Of a DNA stretch of 64,000 nucleotides, positions 16,308 through 24,926 are shown piece by piece. Both the position numbers and the translations under genes were made by a program. Under the pieces are notes generated by a model, which was given only the letters and a program-made list of their open reading frames with translations, did no database searches and was not told the DNA's origin. This DNA is from CAYUVH01 sp964448135 (GTDB lineage Bacteria > Verrucomicrobiota > Verrucomicrobiia > Limisphaerales > UBA8199): contig CAYUVH010000063.1 of NCBI GenBank assembly GCA_964448135.1, forward strand, positions 106,655 through 170,654, written 5' to 3'. Every line of letters begins with the position of its first letter. The stretch's first letter is position 1.

Positions 16308-17840
16308 TCACTTGTGCTTGGTATTATCCACCGAAAGATACGACGTGAGCCCTTCATCCCCGGATCCCCGCCAGATGCGCAACAGGATACGCTCGCCTTT
16401 GGCCTTTTCGCTCATCGCCACGGCGTCATCCGCTCCCCGCACACTCTGACGATTAATTTCCATGATCACGGTCCCGGAACGCAGCCCCGCCTCGGCGGCG
16501 TTGGAATCCGGATCCACGCTCGTCACCAATGCTCCTTTGATGTCCTCCGGGATGTCCGCATGACGGCGCGCCGTGGAATCAAGGTCGGTCACTTCGACGC
16601 CATCGAGCGCATCGGTGCCCGACTCGCCATGCGGCCGCGCGGGCGGCGTGCTGCGCGGATCGGTCGACGCGACCCGCTCCTTCAATTCTCCCAACGAGGC
16701 CGTCAAAATCTTTTCCTTCCCTTCACGCAACAGCCGGATCTTCACCTCTGTCTTGGGCGCCGTCTGCGAGACCATCAACCGGAACTGCCGGTGATCCATT
16801 ACCTTCTTCCCGTTGAATTCCACAATGAAATCCCCGTCCTTAATCCCGGCTTTGGCTGCGGGCGTTCCGGGGCTGACGCTGGTCACCAACGCCCCGTTCA
16901 AGTCCGGCAGGCTCATCTGCTTTACGATGTCCAACGACAAATCCGGCTGCAGCTCGAGCCCGAGAAAACCCCGCGTCACCTTGCCATTGGTCGTCACCTG
17001 CTCCATGACGTATCGTGCCAGGTTGATCGGCACCGCAAAACCCACGCCCTGGTAGCCGCCCGACCGGCTCACGATCGCCGTGTTGATCCCCACCAAGCGC
17101 CCTTGAATGTCCGTCAGCGCGCCGCCCGAATTGCCCGGATTAATCGCCGCGTCGGTCTGGATGAAATTCTCGTATCGCGCAATCCCCAACCCCCCGCGCT
17201 CCATCGCGCTGACGATTCCCAGCGTGACCGTCTGGCCCACGCCGAACGGGTCACCCACTGCCAGCACCGAATCGCCCACCTCAAGCTTGTCACTGTCCGC
17301 AATCGTCAGCGCCGGCAGGTTGGAAGCATCGACCTTCAGCACCGCGATGTCCGTCATCGAATCCGCGCCCACGACGCGCGCGTCAAATTCCCTTTCCCCG
17401 GTCGCCAGCGCCACGCGGACCTTGTCCGCGCCTTCCACCACGTGGCTTGCGGTCAGCACATAGCCATCGGACGAAACGATCACCCCCGAACCCAGGCTCT
17501 GCTCGCGGCGGTTCCGGGAACGGCCCTGGTTCTGTCCTTCCGCATCCTCCCCAAAAAATCGGCGGAAAAACGGATCCTCCGAAAACATCCGGCGATATGA
17601 CCGGTCCTTCACCGTGGTCGTCGTTGAAATATTGACCACGCTGGGCGCCACTTTCTTAATGATCGGCGCGTAACTCGTCGCCGCCTTCACCTCCGGCTTC
17701 AGCGGCGTGTTTTCAATGGTAAGTTTCGGTGGTGCGTTCGTTGCCGCCATGGCTGGCTCCGCGGACGCCACCATCGCCACAATTCCGGCGACGAAGACAC
17801 TGATTGCCGCCTTTTGAAAAAATTCTCTATTCATTCTCAT
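16308..17840 (-). CDS. Do/HtrA-family periplasmic serine protease
   Basis: About 510 residues from the Met at 17840 (or MNREFF at 17834); longer starts would precede the signal peptide (AAISVFVAGIVAMVASAEPA). The trypsin-like domain has its triad in LTASHVVEG (His), MTDIAVLKVD (Asp) and INPGNSGGALTD (Ser). Two PDZ domains follow: GFLGLELQPDLSLD with VTSVSPGTPAAKAGIKDGD, and LVTSVDPDSNAAEAGLRSG. HtrA proteins degrade or hold misfolded envelope proteins. The loop SYRRMFSEDPFFRRFFGED is typical of the regulatory LA loop. It sits upstream of a J-domain gene, suggesting a protein-quality-control pair. Confidence 0.88.
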   Translation of the reverse strand: MRMNREFFQKAAISVFVAGIVAMVASAEPAMAATNAPPKLTIENTPLKPEVKAATSYAPIIKKVAPSVVNISTTTTVKDRSYRRMFSEDPFFRRFFGEDAEGQNQGRSRNRREQSLGSGVIVSSDGYVLTASHVVEGADKVRVALATGEREFDARVVGADSMTDIAVLKVDASNLPALTIADSDKLEVGDSVLAVGDPFGVGQTVTLGIVSAMERGGLGIARYENFIQTDAAINPGNSGGALTDIQGRLVGINTAIVSRSGGYQGVGFAVPINLARYVMEQVTTNGKVTRGFLGLELQPDLSLDIVKQMSLPDLNGALVTSVSPGTPAAKAGIKDGDFIVEFNGKKVMDHRQFRLMVSQTAPKTEVKIRLLREGKEKILTASLGELKERVASTDPRSTPPARPHGESGTDALDGVEVTDLDSTARRHADIPEDIKGALVTSVDPDSNAAEAGLRSGTVIMEINRQSVRGADDAVAMSEKAKGERILLRIWRGSGDEGLTSYLSVDNTKHK

Positions 17841-18082
17841 GGTCCAGTCATCTGAGGCTGAGTCCCGGGCGGGCGCTGTACGCGGAGTTCGACCGGGTTG
17901 TTCAACCCCCGCTATTTCATCCCGACTCAGCCCTGGAATCAAGTTCCCATGGAATGAAGGTTTGTCAAAGCCTGGACGTGGCGATGGCCACCCCGCCTCG
18001 CCTCCCGCCGGCCTTTACGGCTGGCCGAGCGGCGATCCGCCGGCGACCTGGCTCGCAAAGCTCGCGATCTGTGCGGGGAATC

Positions 18083-18529
18083 CTAATCATGGCAGTTGCA
18101 CGCATACTCCGCATGTTTGCACTCGGCACAGGTGTGGGTTTCGAGTTTGAAACGGAAGTTCTGCGGTTTTGCGCCGGGGTTTGGTCTGAGCTGCACCACC
18201 AGATTGTACCCTTCGCCCTCGGGCAGCTTGGTTTTGCTCACCAGCACGTCTCCTTTCTTTTCAAACTCCACGGTCCTTTTCCCGTCCTTGGTTTCGGCGA
18301 TCACCGTCACGGCCTGCTCCGTGACCGCGACCGGTTTCAGCGCGGCGTCATAGAAAGTGATCGTGACGGTGCGATCCGGTTCGAGAAAGAACTCAGCCTT
18401 GGGCTCGGTCTTTTCGAGCAGCCGGCCTCCTTTGGGTCCGCCTGGCTGCTTGTTGTCCGCGGCGTGGAGACCAAGTATCCCGGCGCACAGCACGCCGGCC
18501 AGGGCAAGGAATTTCAATGATGTCTTCAT
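18083..18529 (-). CDS. Small exported protein with Cys/His tail, metal-efflux operon
   Basis: 148 residues. A clear signal peptide (MKTSLKFLALAGVLCAGILG, cleaved near LHAAD) is followed by a beta-rich domain (RTVTITFYDAALKPV, VVQLRPNPGAKPQNFRF) and a tail with HTCAECKHAEYACNCHD. Five Cys/His-rich positions at the very end suggest metal binding. The start codon overlaps the stop of the RND pump gene by four bases (ATGA), so translation is probably coupled. It is likely a periplasmic metal chaperone or sensor for the pump; this is inferred from context and no named family is recognised. Confidence 0.65.
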   Translation of the reverse strand: MKTSLKFLALAGVLCAGILGLHAADNKQPGGPKGGRLLEKTEPKAEFFLEPDRTVTITFYDAALKPVAVTEQAVTVIAETKDGKRTVEFEKKGDVLVSKTKLPEGEGYNLVVQLRPNPGAKPQNFRFKLETHTCAECKHAEYACNCHD

Positions 18530-21500
18530 GGCTTTGATTCGGTTGAGCCCGCAGGACGGTTTCGTTCAATCCACTCGTAGAGCACGGGCAGCACGACGAG
18601 CGTGAGAAAAGTCGAGGTTATGATGCCGCCGATGACAACCGTCGCCAGCGGCCGCTGCACTTCCGCGCCCGCCCCTGTCGCGATGGCCATCGGCACAAAG
18701 CCGAGTGACGCCACGAGCGCGGTCATCAGCTTGGGCCGCAGCCGCGTCAAGGTTCCTTCCACCACCGCATCGTGCACGTCGCGCCCTGCGCGGCGGAGTT
18801 GGTTGATGAAACTGATCAGCATGATGCCGTTCAACACCGCTATGCCTGACAGCGCGATGAAACCCACCCCGGCACTGATCGTGAACGGCATCCCACGCAA
18901 CCACAGCGCGAAGACACCACCCGTGACCGCCAGCGGTACACAGACAAATATCAACGCCGCCTGCCGCAAACTTCCAAAACTCATGAAGATCAGCACGAAA
19001 ATCAGCGCCAATGCCAGCGGCACGATGATCGCGAGCCGTAACCTCGCCGCCCGCAGGTTCTCGAATTGCCCGCCAAATTCAAAGTAGTAGCCAGCTGGAA
19101 ACTTCACGTCCGCTTTGATCCGCGCCATGGCCTCGTCGACGAATCCCTCCATGTCGCGTCCGCGCAAATTCACCAGGATCGCCGCGCGCCGTTGCCCGGC
19201 TTCGCGCGTGACCGCCGCCACCTGGTCCAGCATCTCGAAGCTCGCGACTTGTCCGAGCGTAAGCAAGCCGCCTCCGTCCGTCCGCACCGGCAATCGCTTC
19301 ATCACCTCGATGTCGCCCCGCGCTGCCTCGGCCAGCCGCACCACGATCGAAAATCGCCGGTTACCCTCAATGATGGTCCCGACGTTCTCTCCTCCAAGTG
19401 CCGTGGCCACAACCTTGTTCAGTTCCTCAGCCTGTAAATTGTAACGTTGCAACGCCTCCCGGTTCGGCCTGATCTCCAGCAGTGGCGCGCGCCCGAACGC
19501 ATCAAATTCCACGTCTCCGCTGCCGGGGATCTTACGCAGCAGGTCCCGCGTCTCGGTGGCAATCCGTTCCAGCTCTTTGAAGTCATCGCCATAGATCTTC
19601 ACCGCGATATCGGCGCGCACGCCCGCCATCATTTCGTTGAACCGCATTTGAATCGGCTGCGTGAATAGCAGCGCCTGCCCGGGCACATTCACGAGCAGCT
19701 CCCGTCGCATCAAATCGATGAGCTGTTCCTTCGTCGCTGACCGGCCGTCAATCTTGCGCCACTCCCCGCGCGGTTTGAATTCGACGATGGTGTCGCATAC
19801 GTTCACGCCCATTGGATCGATGGCGATCTCCGCGGTGCCGATGTTGCCGAACATGCTCTTGATCTCCGGAAACTTCCCCCGCAACAGCTTCTCCGACTGT
19901 TTCTGCATCTCCACCGACGCCCCCAGCCCGGCGCTGCTGCTGCGGATGAATTGCAACAGCATCGTGCCCTCCTCCAACTGAGGAATGAACTCCGCCCCCA
20001 GCCGCGTGAAAACCAAAATGGACGACCCGAACAACACCACGGCCGCCAGCACGACCACGACCTTGAATCGCAGCGCCCACGCCAGCAATGGCGTGTAGAG
20101 CGACTTGAAAAATCGCACGAGCCAGTTGTCTACCTCCCTGATTTTGCCCCGCAATAAATAGGAGCACAGCACCGGCATGAGCGTAATGGCCAGCACCAGC
20201 GAACCCGCCAGCGCAAACATCACGGTGAGCGCCATGGGGCGGAACATTTTCCCTTCAATGCCCGTCAGCGCCAGAATCGGGAAATACACCACGGTAATGA
20301 TCAGCACGCCGAAGAACATCGGGCTGGCCACTTCCTTGGCGGAATAACGCACCGCGTCGAATCGCTCCGCACCGGTTAGTTCGCGGCCCAGCGTCTTCTG
20401 CTGGTGCGCCAGGTGGCGAATGATGTTCTCCACCATCACCACCGCCCCATCTATGATGAGCCCAAAATCAATCGCCCCCAGGCTCATCAGGTTGCCGGAC
20501 ACACGGGTCTCCACCATGCCTGTAATTGCGAAGAGCATTGAAAGCGGTATCGCAAAGGCCACTATGAATGCCGCGCGCAAATTGCCGAGCATCGCAAACA
20601 ACACCACAACCACCAGCAGCGCCCCTTCTAACAAGCTCATCTGCACCGTGTGCACCGTGCGGTTCACCAGGTCTGAGCGGTTATAGATAGGTCGCACCTC
20701 TATCCCTGGGGGCAATTTCCCCTGAATGTGCGCCAGCTTCTTCGCCACCTCCTGGGCCACGACCCGGCTGTTGGCTCCCGCCAGCATCAGCACCCCGCCC
20801 ACCACCGCTTCCTCGCCGTTGGCAGTGGCTGCCCCCGTGCGAAAACTCGAACCGATCCCCACCTGTGCTACATCCTGCACCAGGATGGGACTGACCGCCC
20901 CCGCAAATTTTAGCGGGATGCGGCCGATCTCGTCCGCCGTTTGCACGCGGCTCGCCGCGCGAATCACCACCTGCTCACCGCCCATCTCCACCAACCCGCC
21001 GCCCACGTTCCGCGCATTTTGGCCGATCTTCTGCGCCAGCTCTTCGACCGTCAGTCCCACACTCATCAGCCGCGCCGGGTCCGGTGTCACCACAAACTGC
21101 CGCTCGTATCCACCCGCCGTGTTCACCTCGGCCACTCCGGGCGTGGCGCGCAACATCGGGCTGATGACGTATTCCTGAAGCTGCTTCAGCGCCATCAATT
21201 GTTCCACCCGCGTCGCCGGCTTGTCGGTCGCGTCCGGCTTGAATTCGACCTCGTAATAAAAAATCTCCCCCAACGCAGTGCTGATGGGCGCTAGCCGCGG
21301 TTGCAGCCCGGGCGGCAACTTGTCCACCGCGCTAACCAGCCGTTCGCTGATCAATTGCCGCGTGCGATAAAGATCCACGCCGTCCTGGAACGTCATGCGC
21401 ACCTGGGAAAGCCCGAATTTCGAAAGCGACCGCAATTCGATCATCCCCGGCAGCCCGGCCATTTCGGTCTCCAAAGGCAGCGTCACCAGTTTTTCGATTT

Positions 21501-21678
21501 CCTCCGGCGCCAGCGCCGGCACCGCCGTGTTGACCAGCACTTGCGGGCTCGTGATGTCCGGCACTGCATCAATCGGCAGCCGCAACGCCGACCACACGCC
21601 CACGCCCACGAGCACCAGCGTTGCGATCAGCACCCACGCCCGTTGCCGCAGCGAGAATTCGATGGTCTTGAGAATCAT
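18526..21678 (-). CDS. Heavy-metal efflux RND pump, CzcA-type inner-membrane subunit
   Basis: 1,050 residues, normal for the family. It starts MILKTIEFSLRQRAWVLIAT and has 12 helices with two large periplasmic loops, including LPIDAVPDITSPQVLVNTAV and GLSQVRMTFQDGVDLY. In helix 4, DFGLIIDGAVVMVENIIRHL matches the DFGxxxDGAxxxVEN pattern described for divalent-cation (Co/Zn/Cd/Ni) pumps; CusA-type copper/silver pumps differ here. It uses the proton gradient to move metal out through the adaptor and TolC-like channel encoded just upstream. It overlaps the Cys-tailed gene by 4 bp and follows the adaptor stop by 4 bp, so this is one operon. Confidence 0.9.
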   Translation of the reverse strand: MILKTIEFSLRQRAWVLIATLVLVGVGVWSALRLPIDAVPDITSPQVLVNTAVPALAPEEIEKLVTLPLETEMAGLPGMIELRSLSKFGLSQVRMTFQDGVDLYRTRQLISERLVSAVDKLPPGLQPRLAPISTALGEIFYYEVEFKPDATDKPATRVEQLMALKQLQEYVISPMLRATPGVAEVNTAGGYERQFVVTPDPARLMSVGLTVEELAQKIGQNARNVGGGLVEMGGEQVVIRAASRVQTADEIGRIPLKFAGAVSPILVQDVAQVGIGSSFRTGAATANGEEAVVGGVLMLAGANSRVVAQEVAKKLAHIQGKLPPGIEVRPIYNRSDLVNRTVHTVQMSLLEGALLVVVVLFAMLGNLRAAFIVAFAIPLSMLFAITGMVETRVSGNLMSLGAIDFGLIIDGAVVMVENIIRHLAHQQKTLGRELTGAERFDAVRYSAKEVASPMFFGVLIITVVYFPILALTGIEGKMFRPMALTVMFALAGSLVLAITLMPVLCSYLLRGKIREVDNWLVRFFKSLYTPLLAWALRFKVVVVLAAVVLFGSSILVFTRLGAEFIPQLEEGTMLLQFIRSSSAGLGASVEMQKQSEKLLRGKFPEIKSMFGNIGTAEIAIDPMGVNVCDTIVEFKPRGEWRKIDGRSATKEQLIDLMRRELLVNVPGQALLFTQPIQMRFNEMMAGVRADIAVKIYGDDFKELERIATETRDLLRKIPGSGDVEFDAFGRAPLLEIRPNREALQRYNLQAEELNKVVATALGGENVGTIIEGNRRFSIVVRLAEAARGDIEVMKRLPVRTDGGGLLTLGQVASFEMLDQVAAVTREAGQRRAAILVNLRGRDMEGFVDEAMARIKADVKFPAGYYFEFGGQFENLRAARLRLAIIVPLALALIFVLIFMSFGSLRQAALIFVCVPLAVTGGVFALWLRGMPFTISAGVGFIALSGIAVLNGIMLISFINQLRRAGRDVHDAVVEGTLTRLRPKLMTALVASLGFVPMAIATGAGAEVQRPLATVVIGGIITSTFLTLVVLPVLYEWIERNRPAGSTESKP

Positions 21679-21682
21679 CGCC

Positions 21683-22423
21683 CTATTTTCCCTTCGGTGG
21701 TTCCACGCAGCACGATTGCCCGCCTTTGACCGCGGCCAGCTCCGTCATCCACAGCGGCATCACCGGCTGTGAAACCACCTGGTCGCCGGCATAGAGCCCG
21801 TCGGTGATTTCCACCGATTCCGCGTTGCCGGACCCGGTCCTCACCGCCGTCCGCACGAAATGGTCGCCGCTGACAGTATAAACGAATTGTCCTTCACTGC
21901 TCCTCAACAGCGCCGACCGCGGAACTGTGACTGCACTCTTACCCGACTTCAGCTTAACCTTGGCGCTGACAAATGTTGCTGCGCTGACCGCCTCGACTGC
22001 ATCGGGAATCTCCACCAGCACCTCCGCCAAACCAGTCTCGCGCGCCAAACGCTCGCTTACCTGCGCAATCTTTGCCGCGCGCGATTGCCCGTTCTTCATC
22101 ACGACCTCCAAAACTTGTCCCGCTTTCAGCCGCGCCGCTTCTTCGGACGTCACGGATCCGCTGGCCAGCGCCGTCTCACCCTTGCGTTCGTAAACCCGCA
22201 ATTGCAGGTCCATCGTCGAATCAAGTTTACCCTCGGTCACCTCAACCGTTTTCAGTCCGAGCGCGTTCCGCGTTTGCTCGGGCAGCAGCAGGCCGTGCTT
22301 CGCGCTGAATTCGGGCACGGCGGTTTCCGCCTCCATCAGCGCGGGGCTGGAGTTCGATCCACACCCCGTGAGCACATAGAGCCCCATGGTCGCGAGCACC
22401 GCGATGATCCAACCCTTTTTCAC
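21683..22423 (-). CDS. Short RND periplasmic adaptor (membrane fusion protein) lipoprotein
   Basis: 246 residues, against 350-450 for usual CzcB/CusB adaptors. The N-terminus is a lipoprotein signal (VLATMGLYVLTGC). Beta-barrel and membrane-proximal segments are recognisable: AARLKAGQVLEVVMKNGQ, FVSAKVKLKSGKSAVTVPRS and GLYAGDQVVSQPVMPLWMTE. I cannot find the long coiled-coil hairpin or a full lipoyl domain between them. A CC pair near the C-terminus (GGQSCCVEPPKGK) could bind metal. Its start overlaps the TolC-like gene by 4 bp, which shows translational coupling in the efflux operon. Confidence 0.75.
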   Translation of the reverse strand: MKKGWIIAVLATMGLYVLTGCGSNSSPALMEAETAVPEFSAKHGLLLPEQTRNALGLKTVEVTEGKLDSTMDLQLRVYERKGETALASGSVTSEEAARLKAGQVLEVVMKNGQSRAAKIAQVSERLARETGLAEVLVEIPDAVEAVSAATFVSAKVKLKSGKSAVTVPRSALLRSSEGQFVYTVSGDHFVRTAVRTGSGNAESVEITDGLYAGDQVVSQPVMPLWMTELAAVKGGQSCCVEPPKGK

Positions 22424-23745
22424 TTTGCCTCCTTCTCCACCGCATTCGCCAGCGGCGGGGTTAGTCCCGTGAGCACTTCAAGCTTTGCGGCTGCATTCAA
22501 AGTCTCTTTGCGCGTGTCCAGCAGACCGTCCACGGCTTCGAGATACTGCTTCTGCAATTCCACATAAGTCGCGATCGGCACCGCGCCCAGCCGGTAATGC
22601 CGGTCCGCCAGTTCCGCCGCCTCCTTGAAATGCGCCACCGCATCCGGACGCCATCGCCCGATGTCGCGCAGTTTCGCCGCATACGTCGCCGCCGCCTCCA
22701 TGACCTGTCGTTGCACCTCGCGTTGCGCCACATCCAACGACACTTCCGCCTGCAAACGTCGCGCCGCGGAAGCTTCGATGTTGCCTTTGTTCCGATTCCA
22801 CAACGGCAGCGGCAGCGAAATCCCCAGGCCAATGATTCGCTCCCGGTCCCCAGCCTGCTCATCCGAATATGCCGGTCCCAGGCTGATCGTGGGAAACCGT
22901 TCATTCTTCGCCAGGTCGACTCGGAACCCCTGTTGCTCCAATTCCGTCGCGCGCAGCCGCAACTCGAAATTGTTCGTGTTCGCCATCCGCAGCAACGCGC
23001 TCGACTCCTCGACTGGCCGGAATTCCAGGTGCGTGTCGCTCACCGACAGCCCCGATCCCGGCCTCACCCCGCGCAACTGGTTCAGTTCGAGCAGCGCCGC
23101 CTGCGTCGCCAGTTCAGCGTCAGTCGCCCGGCGTTGCGCGTTCAATTCCGTCGCTTCGATCACCCGCGTCTCGAGCTGCGGCGTCAACCCCGCCGGGTCC
23201 CGCTGTACGAGTGTCTCCCGCAAAGCCTTGAATCGTTCCGCCACCTCTTTCGCGGCGATAGCCTTCTCCTGCGCGGCGAACAAACCATAGGCCAGCGTCC
23301 GCATCCGTCCCGTCAACGCGACCTTGAAGCGCTCATAACCCAGTTGCGCCAGCTCGATGTCCTTGTTCGCAATACTCTTGCGCAACCCAATCCGCCCGGG
23401 CCATTCGAACGGCTGCATCACCGACACCGACCACGCCATGCCTGCGCCGTTGATGCCGTCGCCGCGCGCGGTCTTCCGCCCCACGCTGCCGCTCAGCTCC
23501 GGATTCCCCGGCAGCCCGGCCATTTTCCGACCCGCCTTGGCCGCGGCGATCTCCGCCTCATAAAATTTGAGTTCGGGATTTTTCTCCAGCGCCTCCTCCA
23601 CCAGCGACTCCAGCGAGCGGGCGCTCTCCGGCACCGCGTTGGTCGGCGATGCCTCCTGCGCTCGCACCTCCGGCGTCACGAAATGGACCGCCAGCACCAC
23701 CGCGCCCAATGGACACAATAACTTTAACAAATGGGTCTGCTTCAT
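22420..23745 (-). CDS. TolC/CusC-family outer-membrane efflux channel
   Basis: 441 residues from the Met at 23745, just before the signal peptide (MKQTHLLKLLCPLGAVVLAV...VRAQE). Two related halves carry long helical hairpins: SLESLVEEALEKNPELKFYE and AEIAAAKAGRKMAGLPGNPE, then DVAQREVQRQVMEAAATYAA and YVELQKQYLEAVDGLLDTRK. LPGNPELSG is the conserved TolC-family segment. As a trimer it should form the outer-membrane tunnel for the RND pump. It overlaps the adaptor gene by four bases; a 111-bp gap separates it from the Cys-rich small gene upstream. Confidence 0.87.
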   Translation of the reverse strand: MKQTHLLKLLCPLGAVVLAVHFVTPEVRAQEASPTNAVPESARSLESLVEEALEKNPELKFYEAEIAAAKAGRKMAGLPGNPELSGSVGRKTARGDGINGAGMAWSVSVMQPFEWPGRIGLRKSIANKDIELAQLGYERFKVALTGRMRTLAYGLFAAQEKAIAAKEVAERFKALRETLVQRDPAGLTPQLETRVIEATELNAQRRATDAELATQAALLELNQLRGVRPGSGLSVSDTHLEFRPVEESSALLRMANTNNFELRLRATELEQQGFRVDLAKNERFPTISLGPAYSDEQAGDRERIIGLGISLPLPLWNRNKGNIEASAARRLQAEVSLDVAQREVQRQVMEAAATYAAKLRDIGRWRPDAVAHFKEAAELADRHYRLGAVPIATYVELQKQYLEAVDGLLDTRKETLNAAAKLEVLTGLTPPLANAVEKEAK

Positions 23746-23856
23746 AACTCTTAACGTCACCAAACACGAACGAGGGATCTGCGTGATAAAATAAACTGCG
23801 AACGCGGCAACGCGCTCACAGCGACGGAAAGAATCCCCGGCGAAACCGGGGACTGG

Positions 23857-24249
23857 TTAGGAAGCAACGGAAGGAGCCCGCGGCGGTGCGGCAGCACGGA
23901 ACACGAACCGCCAGGCCGTGGGCAGAATTTCGGCCGAAGCCGGCAATTCTTGGGAACCAATCGATGAAATATCAGGCCGTTCGGCCATCACGACCGCGAC
24001 CAAATCCGGAACCAGCAGCATTTCCGGCTGCGCCACCGTGAACTGCTGCTGCTCGCTCTTGAATATTGCGTGCTCAACGAAAGCACACGAATCCTTCTGG
24101 CAATCATCCTCCTGGTGGGCTGCCTCTTCCGCATGGGGATTGCAGAGCAAAAACTCCAGCCCCGCGACCTCCTCCAGGCGGCAATGATTCGACGCGCCGA
24201 GCCACAGCCCCAGCACGCTCAAAATCAATATGGCTCTCAAGAATTTCAC
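23857..24249 (-). CDS. Small Cys-rich exported protein at head of metal-efflux operon
   Basis: I chose the GTG at 24249, which has AGGG five bases upstream and directly precedes a signal peptide (VKFLRAILILSVLGLWLGAS); an ATG at 24273 would add eight residues. After the signal, NHCRLEEVAG, LEFLLCNPHAEEAAHQEDDC and QKDSCAFVEHAIF give four Cys plus several His, Asp and Glu, as expected of a metal-binding periplasmic protein. It is the first gene of the efflux operon, a natural place for a sensor or metal buffer. No named domain is recognised. Confidence 0.55.
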   Translation of the reverse strand: MKFLRAILILSVLGLWLGASNHCRLEEVAGLEFLLCNPHAEEAAHQEDDCQKDSCAFVEHAIFKSEQQQFTVAQPEMLLVPDLVAVVMAERPDISSIGSQELPASAEILPTAWRFVFRAAAPPRAPSVAS

Positions 24250-24540
24250 TATACCCTGCAAATCCAGACACATCCGCCCGCTAACCCGTTCAATCTACCA
24301 CGCAATTTCCAGGCCAATCCAGCCCCAAAGTGGGTTGCTTTCCGGCTGAGCGCATCTCGATGGCCAATTCCCAGAGCACCGGACGGCGGCTCTGTCGGTC
24401 CTCCGACCAGCCGCAGCGCTCAGGAACGCTCCCACGCTCGAGGATTATCGAGCCCCGCCCGACCGCCAGCTCCACCTTCTCCGGATTCTTCGATTCAAGC
24501 GGCTCCGCAGTGTCACACCCTTCCCCAAACAGTCCCGACG
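24250..24540. other. Non-coding interval of about 290 bp
   Basis: This is the likely promoter region for the metal-efflux operon. A minus-strand frame of 61 codons (24290-24475) has no start signal, fold pattern or neighbour support. I see no clear operator. Confidence 0.4.
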
Positions 24541-24795
24541 TTAATCCACCGCCCTGCGCTTCGGGTCATAGAAAATCATGACCAACAGCGTCGCATTCCC
24601 GCTTAGCAACACCAAACCAAGCACCACTGCGCCACCCAGGGCTGCCTGCGGCTGAGTGAGTCCCGGGTGCAAATTGTTCAGCACACCCAGACCCACCGCA
24701 CCCAGCAGACCGGTTATAATGATGCAGGCATACGTCAACACGTAAAACCAGACGGTGGCGGAATCCATCCGCTTTTTCGGCGACGAAGCAATCAC
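24541..24795 (-). CDS. Small two-helix membrane protein
   Basis: 84 residues, or 75 from the second Met (MDSATVWFYV). Two hydrophobic segments, FYVLTYACIIITGLLGAVGL and AALGGAVVLGLVLLSGNATL, are joined by a short polar loop, with a basic tail (YDPKRRAVD). It has no recognised family. It is divergent from the DUF5060 gene and separate from the efflux operon. A small inner-membrane protein of unknown function. Confidence 0.5.
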   Translation of the reverse strand: MIASSPKKRMDSATVWFYVLTYACIIITGLLGAVGLGVLNNLHPGLTQPQAALGGAVVLGLVLLSGNATLLVMIFYDPKRRAVD

Positions 24796-24926
24796 GGGCT
24801 GCCTTTCGAACTCGGCGTGTTCATCAGCATATTTGACCGGACAAACCGGTGCATCTCACGGCGGTATTTGACAGGGTCGGCGGTTTGCGGTCAGATGCGG
24901 GCGGACAGATCACGTCGCACGGACTT

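Noticed and set aside
16245..17600. Plus-strand open frame of 451 codons opposite the HtrA gene
   Set aside because: Antisense shadow; the minus strand has the protease triad and PDZ domains.
24290..24475. Minus-strand 61-codon frame before the metal-efflux operon
   Set aside because: No start signal, no recognisable sequence, and it lies in the probable promoter region.
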